A stretch of DNA of 23,665 nt from an uncultured Roseateles sp. Its GTDB lineage: Bacteria; Pseudomonadota; Gammaproteobacteria; Burkholderiales; Burkholderiaceae. This document shows, in pieces, positions 1 to 7,432 of the stretch. Below the pieces are notes generated by a model that was given only the letters and a program-made list of their open reading frames with translations, searched no databases and was not told the origin of the DNA. Position 1 is the first letter of the stretch. Every line of letters starts with the position of its first letter. Position numbers and translations under genes: made by a program. The stretch is taken from the NCBI GenBank assembly GCA_946480605.1, contig CAMLKW010000044.1, positions 1-23,665 on the forward strand, written 5' to 3'.

Positions 1-81
1 GGGGAACCCCTGAAGCTAGATTTCCTGTGGGCCGGGTTGTGCCTGTTAGGGGCCGTCTACTTCATCTTCCGGTCGGCTTGA
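1..81 (+). CDS. DMT/DUF486-like small membrane protein, C-terminal fragment
   Basis: Frame 1 is open from the window edge to TGA at 79-81, giving the last 26 residues. They read GEPLKLDFLWAGLCLLGAVY and end FIFRSA: one hydrophobic helix after a short polar loop. This resembles the end of DUF486 (drug/metabolite-transporter-like) small membrane proteins, whose last segment has a similar GEPL...LLGAxYFxFR pattern as I recall it. The start lies outside the window. Function unknown; family assignment rests on one helix and is tentative. Confidence 0.5.
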   Translation, partial: GEPLKLDFLWAGLCLLGAVYFIFRSA

Positions 82-140
82 TGACGATTCGGTGACGGCG
101 CCCGGTAAACTGCGCGCCTTCCAGAAATCCAAGGATGGCC

Positions 141-788
141 ATGCTATTTGGCAAGCTGCTGCCCCGCGAGGGCAATTTTTTTGAGCTGTTCAACGAGCAC
201 GGCAGTTTCATTGCGGAAGGTGCACGCGCCTTCCTGAAGATGATCGAGAACTATGCCGATCCGGCGCTGCGCCAGCAGTACGCCGACGAGGTCGACAAGG
301 CTGAGCATGCCGCCGATCGCGTCACGGCCGAGGTGAACCGGCTGCTGCACCGCACCTTCATCACGCCCATCGACCGCGAGCAGATCCACGGCCTGATCAA
401 CGCGATGGACGACATCCTGGACTTGCTGCAGGACTCCTCCGAGACGCTGTCGCTGTACGACGTGCGCGCGGTCCCTGAGCAGGTGCTGCAGCTGGCCACG
501 CTGTCGGTGCGCTGCTGCGAGCGCGTGCAACACGCCGTCACGCTGCTGCCCAACCTCAGCAAGCCGGCCACCACCGAGGCCGCGATCAAGACCTGCGAGG
601 AGATCGACCGCCTGGAGTCCGATGCCGACCGCGTCATGCGCTCGGCCATGTCGCGCCTGTTCCGCGAAGAGGCCGACGTGCGCGAACTGATCAAGCTGAA
701 GGCGATCTACGAGCAACTGGAGTCCATCTCCGATCGTTGCGAGGACGTGGCCAATCTGATCGAGGGCATCGTCCTCGAGAACTCCTGA
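141..788 (+). CDS. DUF47 family PhoU-like protein, accessory to Pit
   Basis: An all-alpha protein of 215 residues (217 if the ATG at 135 is used) with the DUF47/PhoU-like pattern: it opens FGKLLPREGNFFELFNEH and carries repeated acidic helices (DEVDKAEHAAD, EEIDRLESDAD, ESISDRCEDVAN) like the metal-binding repeats of PhoU. DUF47 proteins are typically encoded next to low-affinity phosphate permeases and are thought to modulate them from the cytoplasm. The Pit gene follows after 10 bases, so the two form an operon. The AAGGA at 131-135 overlaps the first ATG (135) but sits 5 bases before the second (141), so 141 is the better start. No PhoB box was recognised upstream. Confidence 0.9.
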   Translation: MLFGKLLPREGNFFELFNEHGSFIAEGARAFLKMIENYADPALRQQYADEVDKAEHAADRVTAEVNRLLHRTFITPIDREQIHGLINAMDDILDLLQDSSETLSLYDVRAVPEQVLQLATLSVRCCERVQHAVTLLPNLSKPATTEAAIKTCEEIDRLESDADRVMRSAMSRLFREEADVRELIKLKAIYEQLESISDRCEDVANLIEGIVLENS

Positions 789-798
789 TCGGCATCCC

Positions 799-1809
799 AT
801 GGCATCCGTAGAGATCGCCTTCTGGGTGGTGGCGCTGCTCGTGGTGCTGGCGCTGCTGTTCGACTTCATGAACGGCTTCCACGATGCGGCCAACTCGATC
901 GCCACCGTCGTCTCCACCGGCGTGCTGAAGCCGCAGCAGGCGGTGCTGTTCGCCGCCTTCTTCAATGTCATCGCCATCCTCTTCTTCCAGCTGAAGGTGG
1001 CGGCCACCATCGGCAAGGGCATCGTGGAGCCCGGCATCGTGGATCACCACGTCGTGTTCGGCGCGCTGATCGGCGCCATCGCCTGGAACGTCATCACCTG
1101 GTGGTGGGGTATCCCGTCCAGTTCTTCGCACGCGCTGATCGGCGGCATCGTCGGCGCCGTGATCGCCAAGGCGGGCCCCGATGCCCTGGTTGCGGCCGGC
1201 ATCTGGAAGACCGTGGCCTTCATCGTCGTCTCGCCACTGCTGGGCTACTTGCTGGGCTCGCTGATGATGGTGCTGGTGGCCTGGGTGTGCCGCGACAAAT
1301 CGCCGCTGCGCATCGATCGATGGTTCCGGCGACTGCAACTGGTGTCGGCCGGCCTCTACAGCCTGGGCCATGGCGGCAACGATGCGCAGAAGACCATCGG
1401 CCTGATCTGGATGCTGCTGGTTGCCGCCGGCATGATGGGGGCCGGCGAATCGACGCCGCCCAGTTGGGTCATCGTTTCCTGCTACGTGGCCATCGGCCTG
1501 GGCACGATGTTCGGCGGCTGGCGCATCGTGCAGACCATGGGTCAGCGCATCACCAAGCTCAAACCGGTGGGCGGCTTCTGTGCCGAGACCGGCGGCGCGA
1601 TCACGCTGTTCCTGGCGACGGCGCTGGGCATCCCGGTGTCCACCACCCACACCATCACCGGCGCCATCGTCGGTGTCGGCTCGGTGCGGCGTGCGTCTGC
1701 GGTGCGCTGGGGTGTGGCGGGCAACATCGTCTGGGCCTGGATCTTCACCATCCCCGCGGCCGCGACGATGGCCGCGATCTGCTACTGGGTCAGCTTCGCG
1801 CTGTATTGA
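799..1809 (+). CDS. pitA: PiT-family inorganic phosphate transporter
   Basis: A 336-residue polytopic inner-membrane protein of the PHO4/PiT family, which imports phosphate (as metal-phosphate or with a cation). Both family signatures are present: DFMNGFHDAANSIATVVSTG near residues 22-41 and GHGGNDAQKTIG near 190-201; SSSSHALIGG and PVSTTHTITG are the matched repeats of the inverted-topology halves. The length is that of short bacterial Pit proteins; the long central loop of E. coli PitA is absent. It follows the DUF47 gene by 10 bases with no strong ribosome site, suggesting coupled translation. It ends convergently with the TM2-like gene, 18 bases away. Confidence 0.93.
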   Translation: MASVEIAFWVVALLVVLALLFDFMNGFHDAANSIATVVSTGVLKPQQAVLFAAFFNVIAILFFQLKVAATIGKGIVEPGIVDHHVVFGALIGAIAWNVITWWWGIPSSSSHALIGGIVGAVIAKAGPDALVAAGIWKTVAFIVVSPLLGYLLGSLMMVLVAWVCRDKSPLRIDRWFRRLQLVSAGLYSLGHGGNDAQKTIGLIWMLLVAAGMMGAGESTPPSWVIVSCYVAIGLGTMFGGWRIVQTMGQRITKLKPVGGFCAETGGAITLFLATALGIPVSTTHTITGAIVGVGSVRRASAVRWGVAGNIVWAWIFTIPAAATMAAICYWVSFALY

Positions 1810-1827
1810 CCTGCAGGCTGCGTCGAC

Positions 1828-2259
1828 TCAGGGAGTTTCGACCTGGGATTCGAAGTAGCGTTGCGCGCTGAAGGCGATGGTCGCCATCAGCGTGGTGCCG
1901 CCGATCAACAGGCAGAACACCACCCCGATGATGGCGGCCCAGCCGCTGGTCGGGGTGGGCTGGCCGGCGTTGAAGCGCGCGTTCCAGCGCTCGTCCGACG
2001 TCAGCCCGTAGACGATGCCGCCCAGCAGCGCCGCCACCAGGCTCAGGCCCAGCAGCGGGATCAGCAGCCAGGCGAGGCGATCGTCCTGGCCCAACTGGCT
2101 CATGCGCTGCACGCCGGACAGGCCCAGCAGCGTTGGCAACGGGAACAGCCAGCCCCAGCGGTCTTTCAGGCCATGCAGGTAGAAGCGGTGCATGCCGAAG
2201 ACGCCGACGAGCAGCGCCAGCCAGACCGCGGCAGCCTTGTGCTTGGGCGCGCCGCTCAT
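1828..2259 (-). CDS. TM2-domain-like membrane protein
   Basis: A 143-residue protein with about four hydrophobic segments (roughly 9-26, 36-48, 62-84, 106-130). The N-terminal segment AAVWLALLVGVFGMHRFYLHG matches the TM2 pattern (a helix, then GxHRFYLG, then a second helix). TM2 proteins have no well-defined bacterial role. The ATG overlaps the stop of the upstream acetyltransferase by 4 bases (ATGA), so translation is probably coupled, but no functional link is evident. Family call is fair, function unknown. Confidence 0.75.
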   Translation of the reverse strand: MSGAPKHKAAAVWLALLVGVFGMHRFYLHGLKDRWGWLFPLPTLLGLSGVQRMSQLGQDDRLAWLLIPLLGLSLVAALLGGIVYGLTSDERWNARFNAGQPTPTSGWAAIIGVVFCLLIGGTTLMATIAFSAQRYFESQVETP

Positions 2260-2798
2260 TCGGCGGCGACGCTGTCGCCCAGGCCCAGCGTGCGCTGCAT
2301 CAGCACCACGTCCAGCCAGCGGCCAAATTTCCAGCCGGCGCTTTTCAGCACGCCGGTGTGCAGGAAGCCCAAGGCCGTGTGCACGCCGACGGAGCCGGCG
2401 TTGTTCGCGTCGCCGATGACGGCCAGCATCTGTCGCGCGCCGGCAGCCTCGCAGCGTGCGATCAACTCGGCCAGCAGCAACCGGCCTACGCCCTGACCCT
2501 GGGCCGCAGGCGACAGGTAGATGGAGTCCTCGACGCAGAAGCGATAGGCCAGGCGCGGGCGGAAGTAGTTGGCGTAGGCATAGCCCAGCACCTCACCGTC
2601 CCGCTCGGCCACCAGCCAGGGCAGGGAGCGACCCAGCACCTCGGCGCGGCGCCGGCCCATTTCCTCGAGGGCGGGCACCTCGGTCTCGAAGGTGCCGGTG
2701 CCTTCCAGCACGGCCTGGGCGTAGATGGCCTGGATGGCGGGCAGGTCGGCGTCCGTGCTGGGGCGTATCGTCAGGGGCTGTGCGGGAGGCTGTGACAT
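2256..2798 (-). CDS. GNAT N-acetyltransferase, phosphinothricin-acetyltransferase-like
   Basis: A 180-residue GNAT enzyme that would transfer acetyl from acetyl-CoA to an amine. It has IRPSTDADLPAIQAIYAQAV at the N-terminus, the acetyl-CoA pyrophosphate loop QGQGVG at residues 100-105, and GWKFGRWLDVVLMQ near the C-terminus, an arrangement typical of the PAT/MnaT-like subfamily that acts on phosphinothricin, methionine sulfoximine or similar amino acids. The substrate here is not decidable. A TTG 21 bases upstream extends the frame, but the ATG at 2798 begins where the homologous region does. It is the first gene of a two-gene minus-strand unit with the TM2-like gene. Confidence 0.85.
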   Translation of the reverse strand: MSQPPAQPLTIRPSTDADLPAIQAIYAQAVLEGTGTFETEVPALEEMGRRRAEVLGRSLPWLVAERDGEVLGYAYANYFRPRLAYRFCVEDSIYLSPAAQGQGVGRLLLAELIARCEAAGARQMLAVIGDANNAGSVGVHTALGFLHTGVLKSAGWKFGRWLDVVLMQRTLGLGDSVAAE

Positions 2799-2814
2799 CT
2801 GTGGATTCAGGATG

Positions 2815-2844
2815 TGCAAAAGTAGGCTGGAGCGAGTTTATAAT
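2815..2844 (+). promoter_or_regulatory. Putative sigma-70 promoter of the rpsP operon
   Basis: A perfect TATAAT lies at 2839-2844 in otherwise GC-rich DNA, 136 bases before the rpsP start. The -35 is poor (TGCAAA at 2815-2820, spacer 18). Location upstream of a ribosomal operon supports it. Transcription would start near 2851 and leave a leader of about 130 bases. Confidence 0.5.
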
Positions 2845-2899
2845 GCGCGGTTTTGGCGTCGGCTGCAGATGGCTGCGGCGTATCTACGGTGCCTCCCCC

Positions 2900-2915
2900 G
2901 GCAGGGGTTCCTGCC
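2900..2915 (+). other. Small hairpin in the rpsP leader
   Basis: GGCAGG-GGTT-CCTGCC forms a perfect 6-bp stem with a four-base loop inside the leader between the TATAAT box and rpsP. It has no T-run and is 65 bases before the start codon. A regulatory role is possible but not shown. Confidence 0.35.
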
Positions 2916-2979
2916 ATTCGACTGACTCGCTACTTGAGTGTCTCCTCGTGCGGTGGTCGCCCAATTTTTAGGAAACATC

Positions 2980-3237
2980 ATGGTTGTCATTCGTCTCGCC
3001 CGCGGCGGTTCCAAGAAGCGTCCCTTCTACAACATCGTCGTCGCCAACAGCCAGCAACGCCGTGACGGCCGCTTCATCGAGCGCGTCGGCTTCTACAACC
3101 CCGTCGCCTCCGGCGCCGCCGAGAAGCTGCGCGTCGCCCAGGATCGCGTGTCCTACTGGATCGGCGTCGGCGCCCAGCTGTCGCCCACCGTCCAGCGCCT
3201 GGTCGGCGAGGCCAAGAAGGCCACGCCCGCAGCGTAA
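2980..3237 (+). CDS. rpsP: 30S ribosomal protein S16
   Basis: An 85-residue S16, the usual length. It starts [20 protein letters not shown] and contains [15 protein letters not shown] and [16 protein letters not shown], all diagnostic of S16, which binds 16S rRNA early in 30S assembly. An upstream in-frame ATG (2938) would add 14 residues not found in S16. The ATG at 2980 has AGGA at 2970-2973 with good spacing. It is first in rpsP-rimM-trmD, and an intrinsic-terminator-like hairpin just downstream (3264-3289) would let S16 be made in excess of the two RNA-processing proteins. Confidence 0.97.
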   Translation: MVVIRLARGGSKKRPFYNIVVANSQQRRDGRFIERVGFYNPVASGAAEKLRVAQDRVSYWIGVGAQLSPTVQRLVGEAKKATPAA

Positions 3238-3241
3238 GCAG

Positions 3242-3862
3242 GTGGCAGGCAACAAGCCTCAGCAAGACGGCGCCTTGGCGCCGTCTTTTGCTTCCAGGGA
3301 TGCCTCCGCGCCGTCTGGTGCTTCCTGGCCCGAGGATCTCGTGCCTGTCGGGCGCATCCTGGATGCCTGGGGCATCAAGGGCGGCCTGAAGGTGCAGGCC
3401 TATTCGGCCGACGCGGACGCGCTGTTCAGCGCCAAGCGCTGGTACCTGAAGTCCACAGGCCCCAAGCCGGGCCAGATGCTGCTGGCCGTGCGCTCGGTGC
3501 GCGAGCAGGGCGAGGGCATCGTCGCGATGGCCGATGGCGTGGACGACCGCAATGCCGCCGAGGCGCTGCGCGGCCACGAGATCTTTGTCCCGCGCAGCGA
3601 CTTCCCGCGCACGCCCGACGGCGAGTACTACTGGGTCGATCTGATCGGTCTGGACGTCGTCAACCGCGAGAGCCAGGCGCTGGGGCGAGTCATCGGCCTC
3701 ATCGACACGGGCCCGCACGCAGTGCTGCGCATCCTGCCGCCCGGCGTGGCAGAGCCGGCCAAGCCGGACCAGGAGCGCCTGATCCCGTTCGTTGCTGCGT
3801 TCGTCGATGACGTGAGCCTCGAAGCGAAGCGCATCACGGTCGATTGGGGTCTGGACTTCTGA
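3242..3862 (+). CDS. rimM: Ribosome maturation factor RimM
   Basis: RimM assists maturation of the 30S head domain and binds S19. The core [17 protein letters not shown], the FVPRSDFP...[14 protein letters not shown] segment and the C-terminal PRC-barrel part ([23 protein letters not shown]) are clear. The start is uncertain. GTG at 3242 is 4 bases after the rpsP stop and gives 206 residues. GTG at 3341 has a good site (GAGGA at 3332-3336) and gives 173 residues. The [10 protein letters not shown] residues before the core are the kind seen in other Burkholderiales RimM, favouring a start upstream of 3341. With the longest form, the terminator-like hairpin at 3264-3289 lies inside the coding region. 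Confidence 0.93.
   Translation: MAGNKPQQDGALAPSFASRDASAPSGASWPEDLVPVGRILDAWGIKGGLKVQAYSADADALFSAKRWYLKSTGPKPGQMLLAVRSVREQGEGIVAMADGVDDRNAAEALRGHEIFVPRSDFPRTPDGEYYWVDLIGLDVVNRESQALGRVIGLIDTGPHAVLRILPPGVAEPAKPDQERLIPFVAAFVDDVSLEAKRITVDWGLDF
3264..3289 (+). terminator. Intrinsic-terminator-like attenuator between rpsP and rimM
   Basis: AAGACGGCGC-CTTG-GCGCCGTCTT is a perfect 10-bp stem with a four-base loop, followed by TT. It begins 27 bases after the rpsP stop. Its position suggests partial termination after rpsP, lowering rimM-trmD expression relative to S16. The T-run outside the stem is short, so termination is likely partial. Confidence 0.6.
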
Positions 3863-3866
3863 CGCC

Positions 3867-4607
3867 ATGCGCTTCGACGTCCTGACGATCTTTCCGGAGC
3901 TGTTCGTGCCGCACATGACGCATGGCGTCACGCGGCGCGCCTTTGAGAGCGGTCAGGTCGACGTGCGCCTGTGGCCGTTGCGCGATTTCGCCGAGGACAA
4001 CTACCGCCGCGTGGACGATCGTCCCTACGGTGGCGGCCCCGGCATGGTCATGCTGGCCGAGCCGCTGGAGCGCGCGCTCGGCGCCGTCAAGTCGGACCGC
4101 GGCGAAGCCGGGCCGGCCGTCATCCACTTCACGCCCACCGGTGCCCGCATCGACCAGGCGCGCGTGCAGCAACTGGCCGCGGGCCCCGGCGCCATCTTGC
4201 TGTGCGGTCGCTACGAGGGCATCGACCAGCGCGTGCTGGACAGCCACGTGACGCTGGAACTGAGCCTGGGCGATTTCGTGCTGTCCGGCGGTGAACTGCC
4301 CGCGCTCGCACTGCTGGATGCGGTGGCCCGCCTGCAGGACGGCGTGCTGGGCGACGCGCAGTCCCACCAGCAGGACAGTTTCTCCGACGGCCTGCTGGAC
4401 TGCCCGCACTACAGCCGCCCGGAGGTGCTGCCCGACGGCCGGGAGGTTCCGGCCGTGCTGATGTCCGGCCATCACGCCGACATCAAGCGCTGGCGCCGTG
4501 AACGCTCGCTTGCGTTGACGGCGGCCCGCAGGCCCGACCTGATCGAGTCGGCGCGCGCCGGCGGTCTGCTGAGCAAGGCCGACGAGGCTTTCCTGGCGAG
4601 GATCTAG
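3867..4607 (+). CDS. trmD: tRNA (guanine-N1)-methyltransferase TrmD
   Basis: A 246-residue SPOUT-class enzyme that methylates G37 next to the anticodon and prevents +1 frameshifting. Visible marks are [20 protein letters not shown] (residues 54-60), [13 protein letters not shown] (111-123) and [11 protein letters not shown] (133-143), which form the trefoil-knot SAM site, then D170 in the SHQQDSF segment as the likely catalytic acid, and [14 protein letters not shown]. Length matches the family. It starts 4 bases after rimM. In most proteobacteria rplS follows; here the next gene is a convergent TerC homologue. Confidence 0.97.
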   Translation: MRFDVLTIFPELFVPHMTHGVTRRAFESGQVDVRLWPLRDFAEDNYRRVDDRPYGGGPGMVMLAEPLERALGAVKSDRGEAGPAVIHFTPTGARIDQARVQQLAAGPGAILLCGRYEGIDQRVLDSHVTLELSLGDFVLSGGELPALALLDAVARLQDGVLGDAQSHQQDSFSDGLLDCPHYSRPEVLPDGREVPAVLMSGHHADIKRWRRERSLALTAARRPDLIESARAGGLLSKADEAFLARI

Positions 4608-4633
4608 GCGCAACGCGCACCAAGACGGTCTGC

Positions 4634-4653
4634 GAAACCCGTCGCCGGGTTTC
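4634..4653. terminator. Putative bidirectional terminator between trmD and terC-like gene
   Basis: GAAACCCG-TCGC-CGGGTTTC is a perfect 8-bp stem with a four-base loop between the convergent ends of trmD (4607) and the TerC homologue (4692). No clear T-run follows on either strand, so the call rests on position and symmetry. Confidence 0.5.
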
Positions 4654-4691
4654 CAGCATGCGCGGCAGCGCAAAGCCTGGATGGCGCGCGC

Positions 4692-5732
4692 TCACGGCAT
4701 GGCGGTGCGACGTGTCTTCCACAGCGAGAACAGGATGCCGCTGGCCAGCAGCGCACCGGTCACGCCCAGGCTGATGGAGGCCGGCACCTTGCCGTCGAAC
4801 AACCAGTCGCCCAGGAAGATCTTGGCGCCGATGAAGATCAGCACCAGGGCCAGCGCGTACTTCAGGTAGTGGAAGCGGTGCACCACCGCGTCCAGCGCGA
4901 AGTACAGCGCGCGCAGGCCGAGGATGGCGAAGATGTTGCTCGTGTAGACGATGAAGGCGTCGGGCGTGATCGCGAAGATGGCCGGCACCGAATCGATGGC
5001 GAACACCAGGTCGGCAATCTCCACCAGCACCAGGCACAGCAGCAGCGGCGTGGCGAAGGTGGCCATGCGGCCCGTGGCCGGGTCGGGCTGGCGCACGACG
5101 AAGGCCTGGCCGTGCAGGCGCTCCGTCACGCGCAGGTGGCGCTTCATGAAGCGCAGCACCGGGTTGGCCGCGATGTCGGGCTGCTGGTCCACCATCAGCA
5201 GCATCTTCACGCCGGTGGCCAGCAGCAGCACGCCGAAGAGGTACATCACCCACGAGAACTGCTGCACCAGCGCCGCGCCCAGGCCGATCATCAGCGCGCG
5301 CAGCACGATGACGCCCAGGATGCCCCAGAACAGCACGCGGTGCTGGTACTGCCGCGGCACGGCGAAGTACGTGAAGATCAGCGAAATGATGAAGACGTTG
5401 TCCAGCGCCAGCGTCTTCTCGACGAGGTAGCCGGTCATGTAGAGCTTCACCGCCGTCCACGCGCGCTCGTCGGGCGTGGCGGCGCCGGCGATCTGCGGGT
5501 CCAGCGCGCCGGCGTTGGCGTGGTGCAGGTAGATCCAGTACACGGCGCCCGCCCAGGCCAGGCCCAGGCCGATGTACAGCGCCGACATCTTCAGGCTCTC
5601 GCGCACGCCGATCTCGTGAGCATCCTTGTGCATCACGCCCAGGTCGAAGGCCAGGATGGCCAGCACGGTGGCCATGAAGCTCAGCCAGATCCACAGCGGC
5701 ATGCCCAGCCACAGCATGTTCAGGAAGCTCAT
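4692..5732 (-). CDS. TerC/Alx-family integral membrane protein
   Basis: A 346-residue polytopic protein with about nine hydrophobic segments. Both family motifs are present: EKTLALDNVFIISLIF at 105-120 and EIADLVFAIDSVPAI at 238-252, whose acidic residues are thought to bind a cation. Length and motifs fit the Alx branch, which in E. coli is alkali-induced and linked to manganese homeostasis; related TerC proteins supply metal to exported enzymes. The start has a good ribosome site (GGAGAG, 5-base spacer). It lies 15 bases after a small membrane ORF and diverges from nhaR, suggesting a cation/pH stress role. No yybP-ykoY manganese riboswitch was recognised upstream. Confidence 0.88.
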   Translation of the reverse strand: MSFLNMLWLGMPLWIWLSFMATVLAILAFDLGVMHKDAHEIGVRESLKMSALYIGLGLAWAGAVYWIYLHHANAGALDPQIAGAATPDERAWTAVKLYMTGYLVEKTLALDNVFIISLIFTYFAVPRQYQHRVLFWGILGVIVLRALMIGLGAALVQQFSWVMYLFGVLLLATGVKMLLMVDQQPDIAANPVLRFMKRHLRVTERLHGQAFVVRQPDPATGRMATFATPLLLCLVLVEIADLVFAIDSVPAIFAITPDAFIVYTSNIFAILGLRALYFALDAVVHRFHYLKYALALVLIFIGAKIFLGDWLFDGKVPASISLGVTGALLASGILFSLWKTRRTAMP

Positions 5733-5747
5733 CGCGGCTCTCCTGTG

Positions 5748-5903
5748 TCAGAGCGTGATGACCAGCGAGCCGGTGCCCAGTGCACCGGCCACAGTGACCA
5801 GCAGTGCGGCGTCGCGGCGCGCATTGCGCAGCCTGGCGGCTTGCCAGGTGACGAAGATCATCGTTGCGGCGAGGAAGGCGAACAGTGCGGCGAGCTTGTC
5901 CAT
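5748..5903 (-). CDS. Small putative membrane protein upstream of terC-like gene
   Basis: A 51-residue frame starting MDKLAALFAFLAATMIFVTW with one strong N-terminal helix (about 3-20), a basic stretch (RLRNARRD) and a second hydrophobic stretch (32-50) ending TGSLVITL. Its stop is 15 bases from the TerC start and it fills nearly all the space between TerC and nhaR, so it would be first in a two-gene unit. No ribosome site precedes the ATG; a longer version starting at 6023 would overlap the nhaR start and adds a low-complexity basic leader. No family recognised. Confidence 0.45.
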   Translation of the reverse strand: MDKLAALFAFLAATMIFVTWQAARLRNARRDAALLVTVAGALGTGSLVITL

Positions 5904-5984
5904 GTCGGGGGTGGAAGCGGCAGAAGATGGCCTGCACTGTCGGGGAAGCCCCCGCGGCCTGGAAGCAGCTTTAGAGTGACGACC

Positions 5985-6003
5985 GCTTCGGGCCGGCCGA
6001 AGC
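5985..6003. promoter_or_regulatory. Inverted repeat before nhaR, possible operator
   Basis: GCTTCGG-N5-CCGAAGC is a perfect 7-bp inverted repeat, 18 bases before the nhaR ATG, in the divergent region shared with the small ORF and TerC. LysR-type regulators often bind dyad sites near their own promoters; a hairpin in the nhaR leader is the alternative. Confidence 0.35.
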
Positions 6004-6021
6004 AGCCGAGGAAGCTTGCTC

Positions 6022-6909
6022 ATGCCCGCGTTGAACTACCGCCACCTGTACTACTTCTGGATCGTGGCCAAGGAGGGCAGCTTCGCGCGTGGCGCGGAGC
6101 GGCTGGACATGGCCATCCAAACCATCAGCGTGCAGGTCAAGGCGCTGGAGCAGGACCTCGGCCACCAACTGCTCAAGCCCACCGGGCGCGGCGTGGCGCT
6201 GACCGAGGCCGGCCAGGCCGTGCTGGCGCGCGCTGAGCAGATCTTTCAGCTGGGCGAGTCCATCCCCGAGGAAGCGGCCGCCGCGGCGCGCAGCGTGGGC
6301 ACGCGGCTGGCCGTGGGGCTGTCCGACGGCCTGTCCAAGCTGGCCGCGCATGCGCTGCTTCAGCCGGTGCTGCAGGCGCCGCAGCTGCGCCTGCTGTGCC
6401 ACGAGGGCGAGGTGGAGCAGTTGCTGGCCGAGCTGGCGCTGCACCGGCTGGATCTGGTGCTGGCCTGCCAGGCTCCGCCCAGCAATGGCAGCCTGCGGCT
6501 GTCCAGCGAGCGGGTGGCGGTGTCGCCCGTGCAGTGGTGGGGGCCGGCCGCGATGGTGGCCGGGGCCGGCAGCGATCTGGCGCAGGCGCTGGCCGCGCTG
6601 CCGGTGCTGCTGCCCACGCCGCATGCGGCGCTGCGCGGGCGCATCGACCGCTGGTTCGAGGCGCAGGGCATCGCGCCGCGCGTGGTCGGCGAGTTCGAGG
6701 ACAGCGCATTGCTGAGCCTGTTTGCCGCGCGCGGGCTGGGCGTGTTCCCGGTATCGGCACTGGGCGCGGCTGACCTGGACGGCGTGCGCGGCCTGCGGCG
6801 GCTGGGCGCCAGCGACGGGCTGCACGAGGAGATCCATGCGATCTGGTCGCGCCGTGGCATGCACCATCCGCTGGTACAGGCCATCCTGACTGCCGCGCGC
6901 GGCAGCTGA
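6022..6909 (+). CDS. nhaR: LysR-family regulator, NhaR type
   Basis: A 295-residue LysR regulator. The N-terminus NYRHLYYFWIVAKEGSFARGAE followed by IQTISVQVKALEQDLGHQLLK is the winged HTH (residues 4-60), closely matching the NYNHLYYFW...KEGS opening of E. coli NhaR. The effector domain keeps NhaR-like stretches: GVSD/LSDGLSKLAAH, IDRWFEAQGI, GEFEDSALLSLFAA, HAIW, HPLVQAI. NhaR activates the Na+/H+ antiporter gene nhaA in response to sodium. No nhaA is in the window; the divergent TerC/Alx homologue may be a local target. ATG at 6022 has GAGGA at 6008-6012; the TTG at 6016 is too close to that site. Confidence 0.85.
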   Translation: MPALNYRHLYYFWIVAKEGSFARGAERLDMAIQTISVQVKALEQDLGHQLLKPTGRGVALTEAGQAVLARAEQIFQLGESIPEEAAAAARSVGTRLAVGLSDGLSKLAAHALLQPVLQAPQLRLLCHEGEVEQLLAELALHRLDLVLACQAPPSNGSLRLSSERVAVSPVQWWGPAAMVAGAGSDLAQALAALPVLLPTPHAALRGRIDRWFEAQGIAPRVVGEFEDSALLSLFAARGLGVFPVSALGAADLDGVRGLRRLGASDGLHEEIHAIWSRRGMHHPLVQAILTAARGS

Positions 6910-6910
6910 C

Positions 6911-7318
6911 TCAGTGGCGGAACAGCGCCGACGCGTCGATGCGCCACGCGTCGGCGAGCTGCTTCAGCAGCAGGAACTCAGCCTCAGACAGGTGGCGGTC
7001 GGCCAGCGCCGCCGATGTGGCAGCAGCGAACACCTTGTACTGCAACGTCGGTTCGTCCACGTCCTGCATCAGCGTATTCAGCAGCGACGGGGACGTGCAC
7101 CAGCGCAGGCCGTCGGCCCCCGTGGTGCTGGCCAGGAGGTCCTCGCACAGCGTCTGCAGCGCGACGGACATGCCGCCCTGCGGCAGGCCCAGCATGGACT
7201 CCGCATCGACCCGGCGCAGCGCGCCGACCTCGGCCGGGCTGACGTTGCCGTCGGCAATCATCATCAGCGCCACCAGGCGGGCAGCCGCCTCGGGGCTGTT
7301 GCGGGAGTAGTTGTGCAT
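6911..7318 (-). CDS. TerB-like (tellurite resistance TerB family) protein
   Basis: A 135-residue helical protein with two TerB-like halves: AARLVALMMIADGNVSPAEVGAL at 12-34, and AAATSAALADRHLSEAEFLLLKQLADAW near 102-129. The ADGxxSxAE pattern, an acidic loop between helices, is the TerB/DjlA-type putative metal-binding repeat. The biochemical role of stand-alone TerB-like proteins is unclear. The start has GAGGA 6 bases upstream. It ends one base from the convergent nhaR stop. It lies 114 bases downstream of the short AstA paralogue on the same strand, across a hairpin, so it is probably a separate unit. Confidence 0.65.
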   Translation of the reverse strand: MHNYSRNSPEAAARLVALMMIADGNVSPAEVGALRRVDAESMLGLPQGGMSVALQTLCEDLLASTTGADGLRWCTSPSLLNTLMQDVDEPTLQYKVFAAATSAALADRHLSEAEFLLLKQLADAWRIDASALFRH

Positions 7319-7378
7319 GGCAGGTCCTCGGGGTTGACGAGGCCGCCACTGTGGCCGCCGCGCCGGCCGTGAGGAAGC

Positions 7379-7399
7379 AGCCCGGCGCGCAGCCGGGCT
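7379..7399 (-). terminator. Putative terminator hairpin at the end of the cyanophycin/arginine operon
   Basis: AGCCCGGC-GCGCA-GCCGGGCT is a perfect 8-bp stem 34 bases beyond the stop of the short AstA paralogue. On the minus strand it is followed by GCTTCCTC, not a real T-run, so it may be a weak terminator or a stabilising 3' hairpin. Confidence 0.45.
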
Positions 7400-7432
7400 T
7401 CGGCGCGACCGAAGTGCCCCGCGGGCGCCGGC

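Noticed and set aside
5733..6015. yybP-ykoY manganese riboswitch upstream of the TerC/Alx homologue
   Set aside because: Only 15 bases separate TerC from the small ORF, and the remaining 112 bases show no convincing riboswitch stem arrangement; I could not support it by eye.
4483..6236. Long frames on both strands across the TerC region (484 and 455 codons)
   Set aside because: Both are Arg/His/Gln-rich shadows of TerC, trmD and nhaR with no domain; the TerC frame has family motifs and a good ribosome site.
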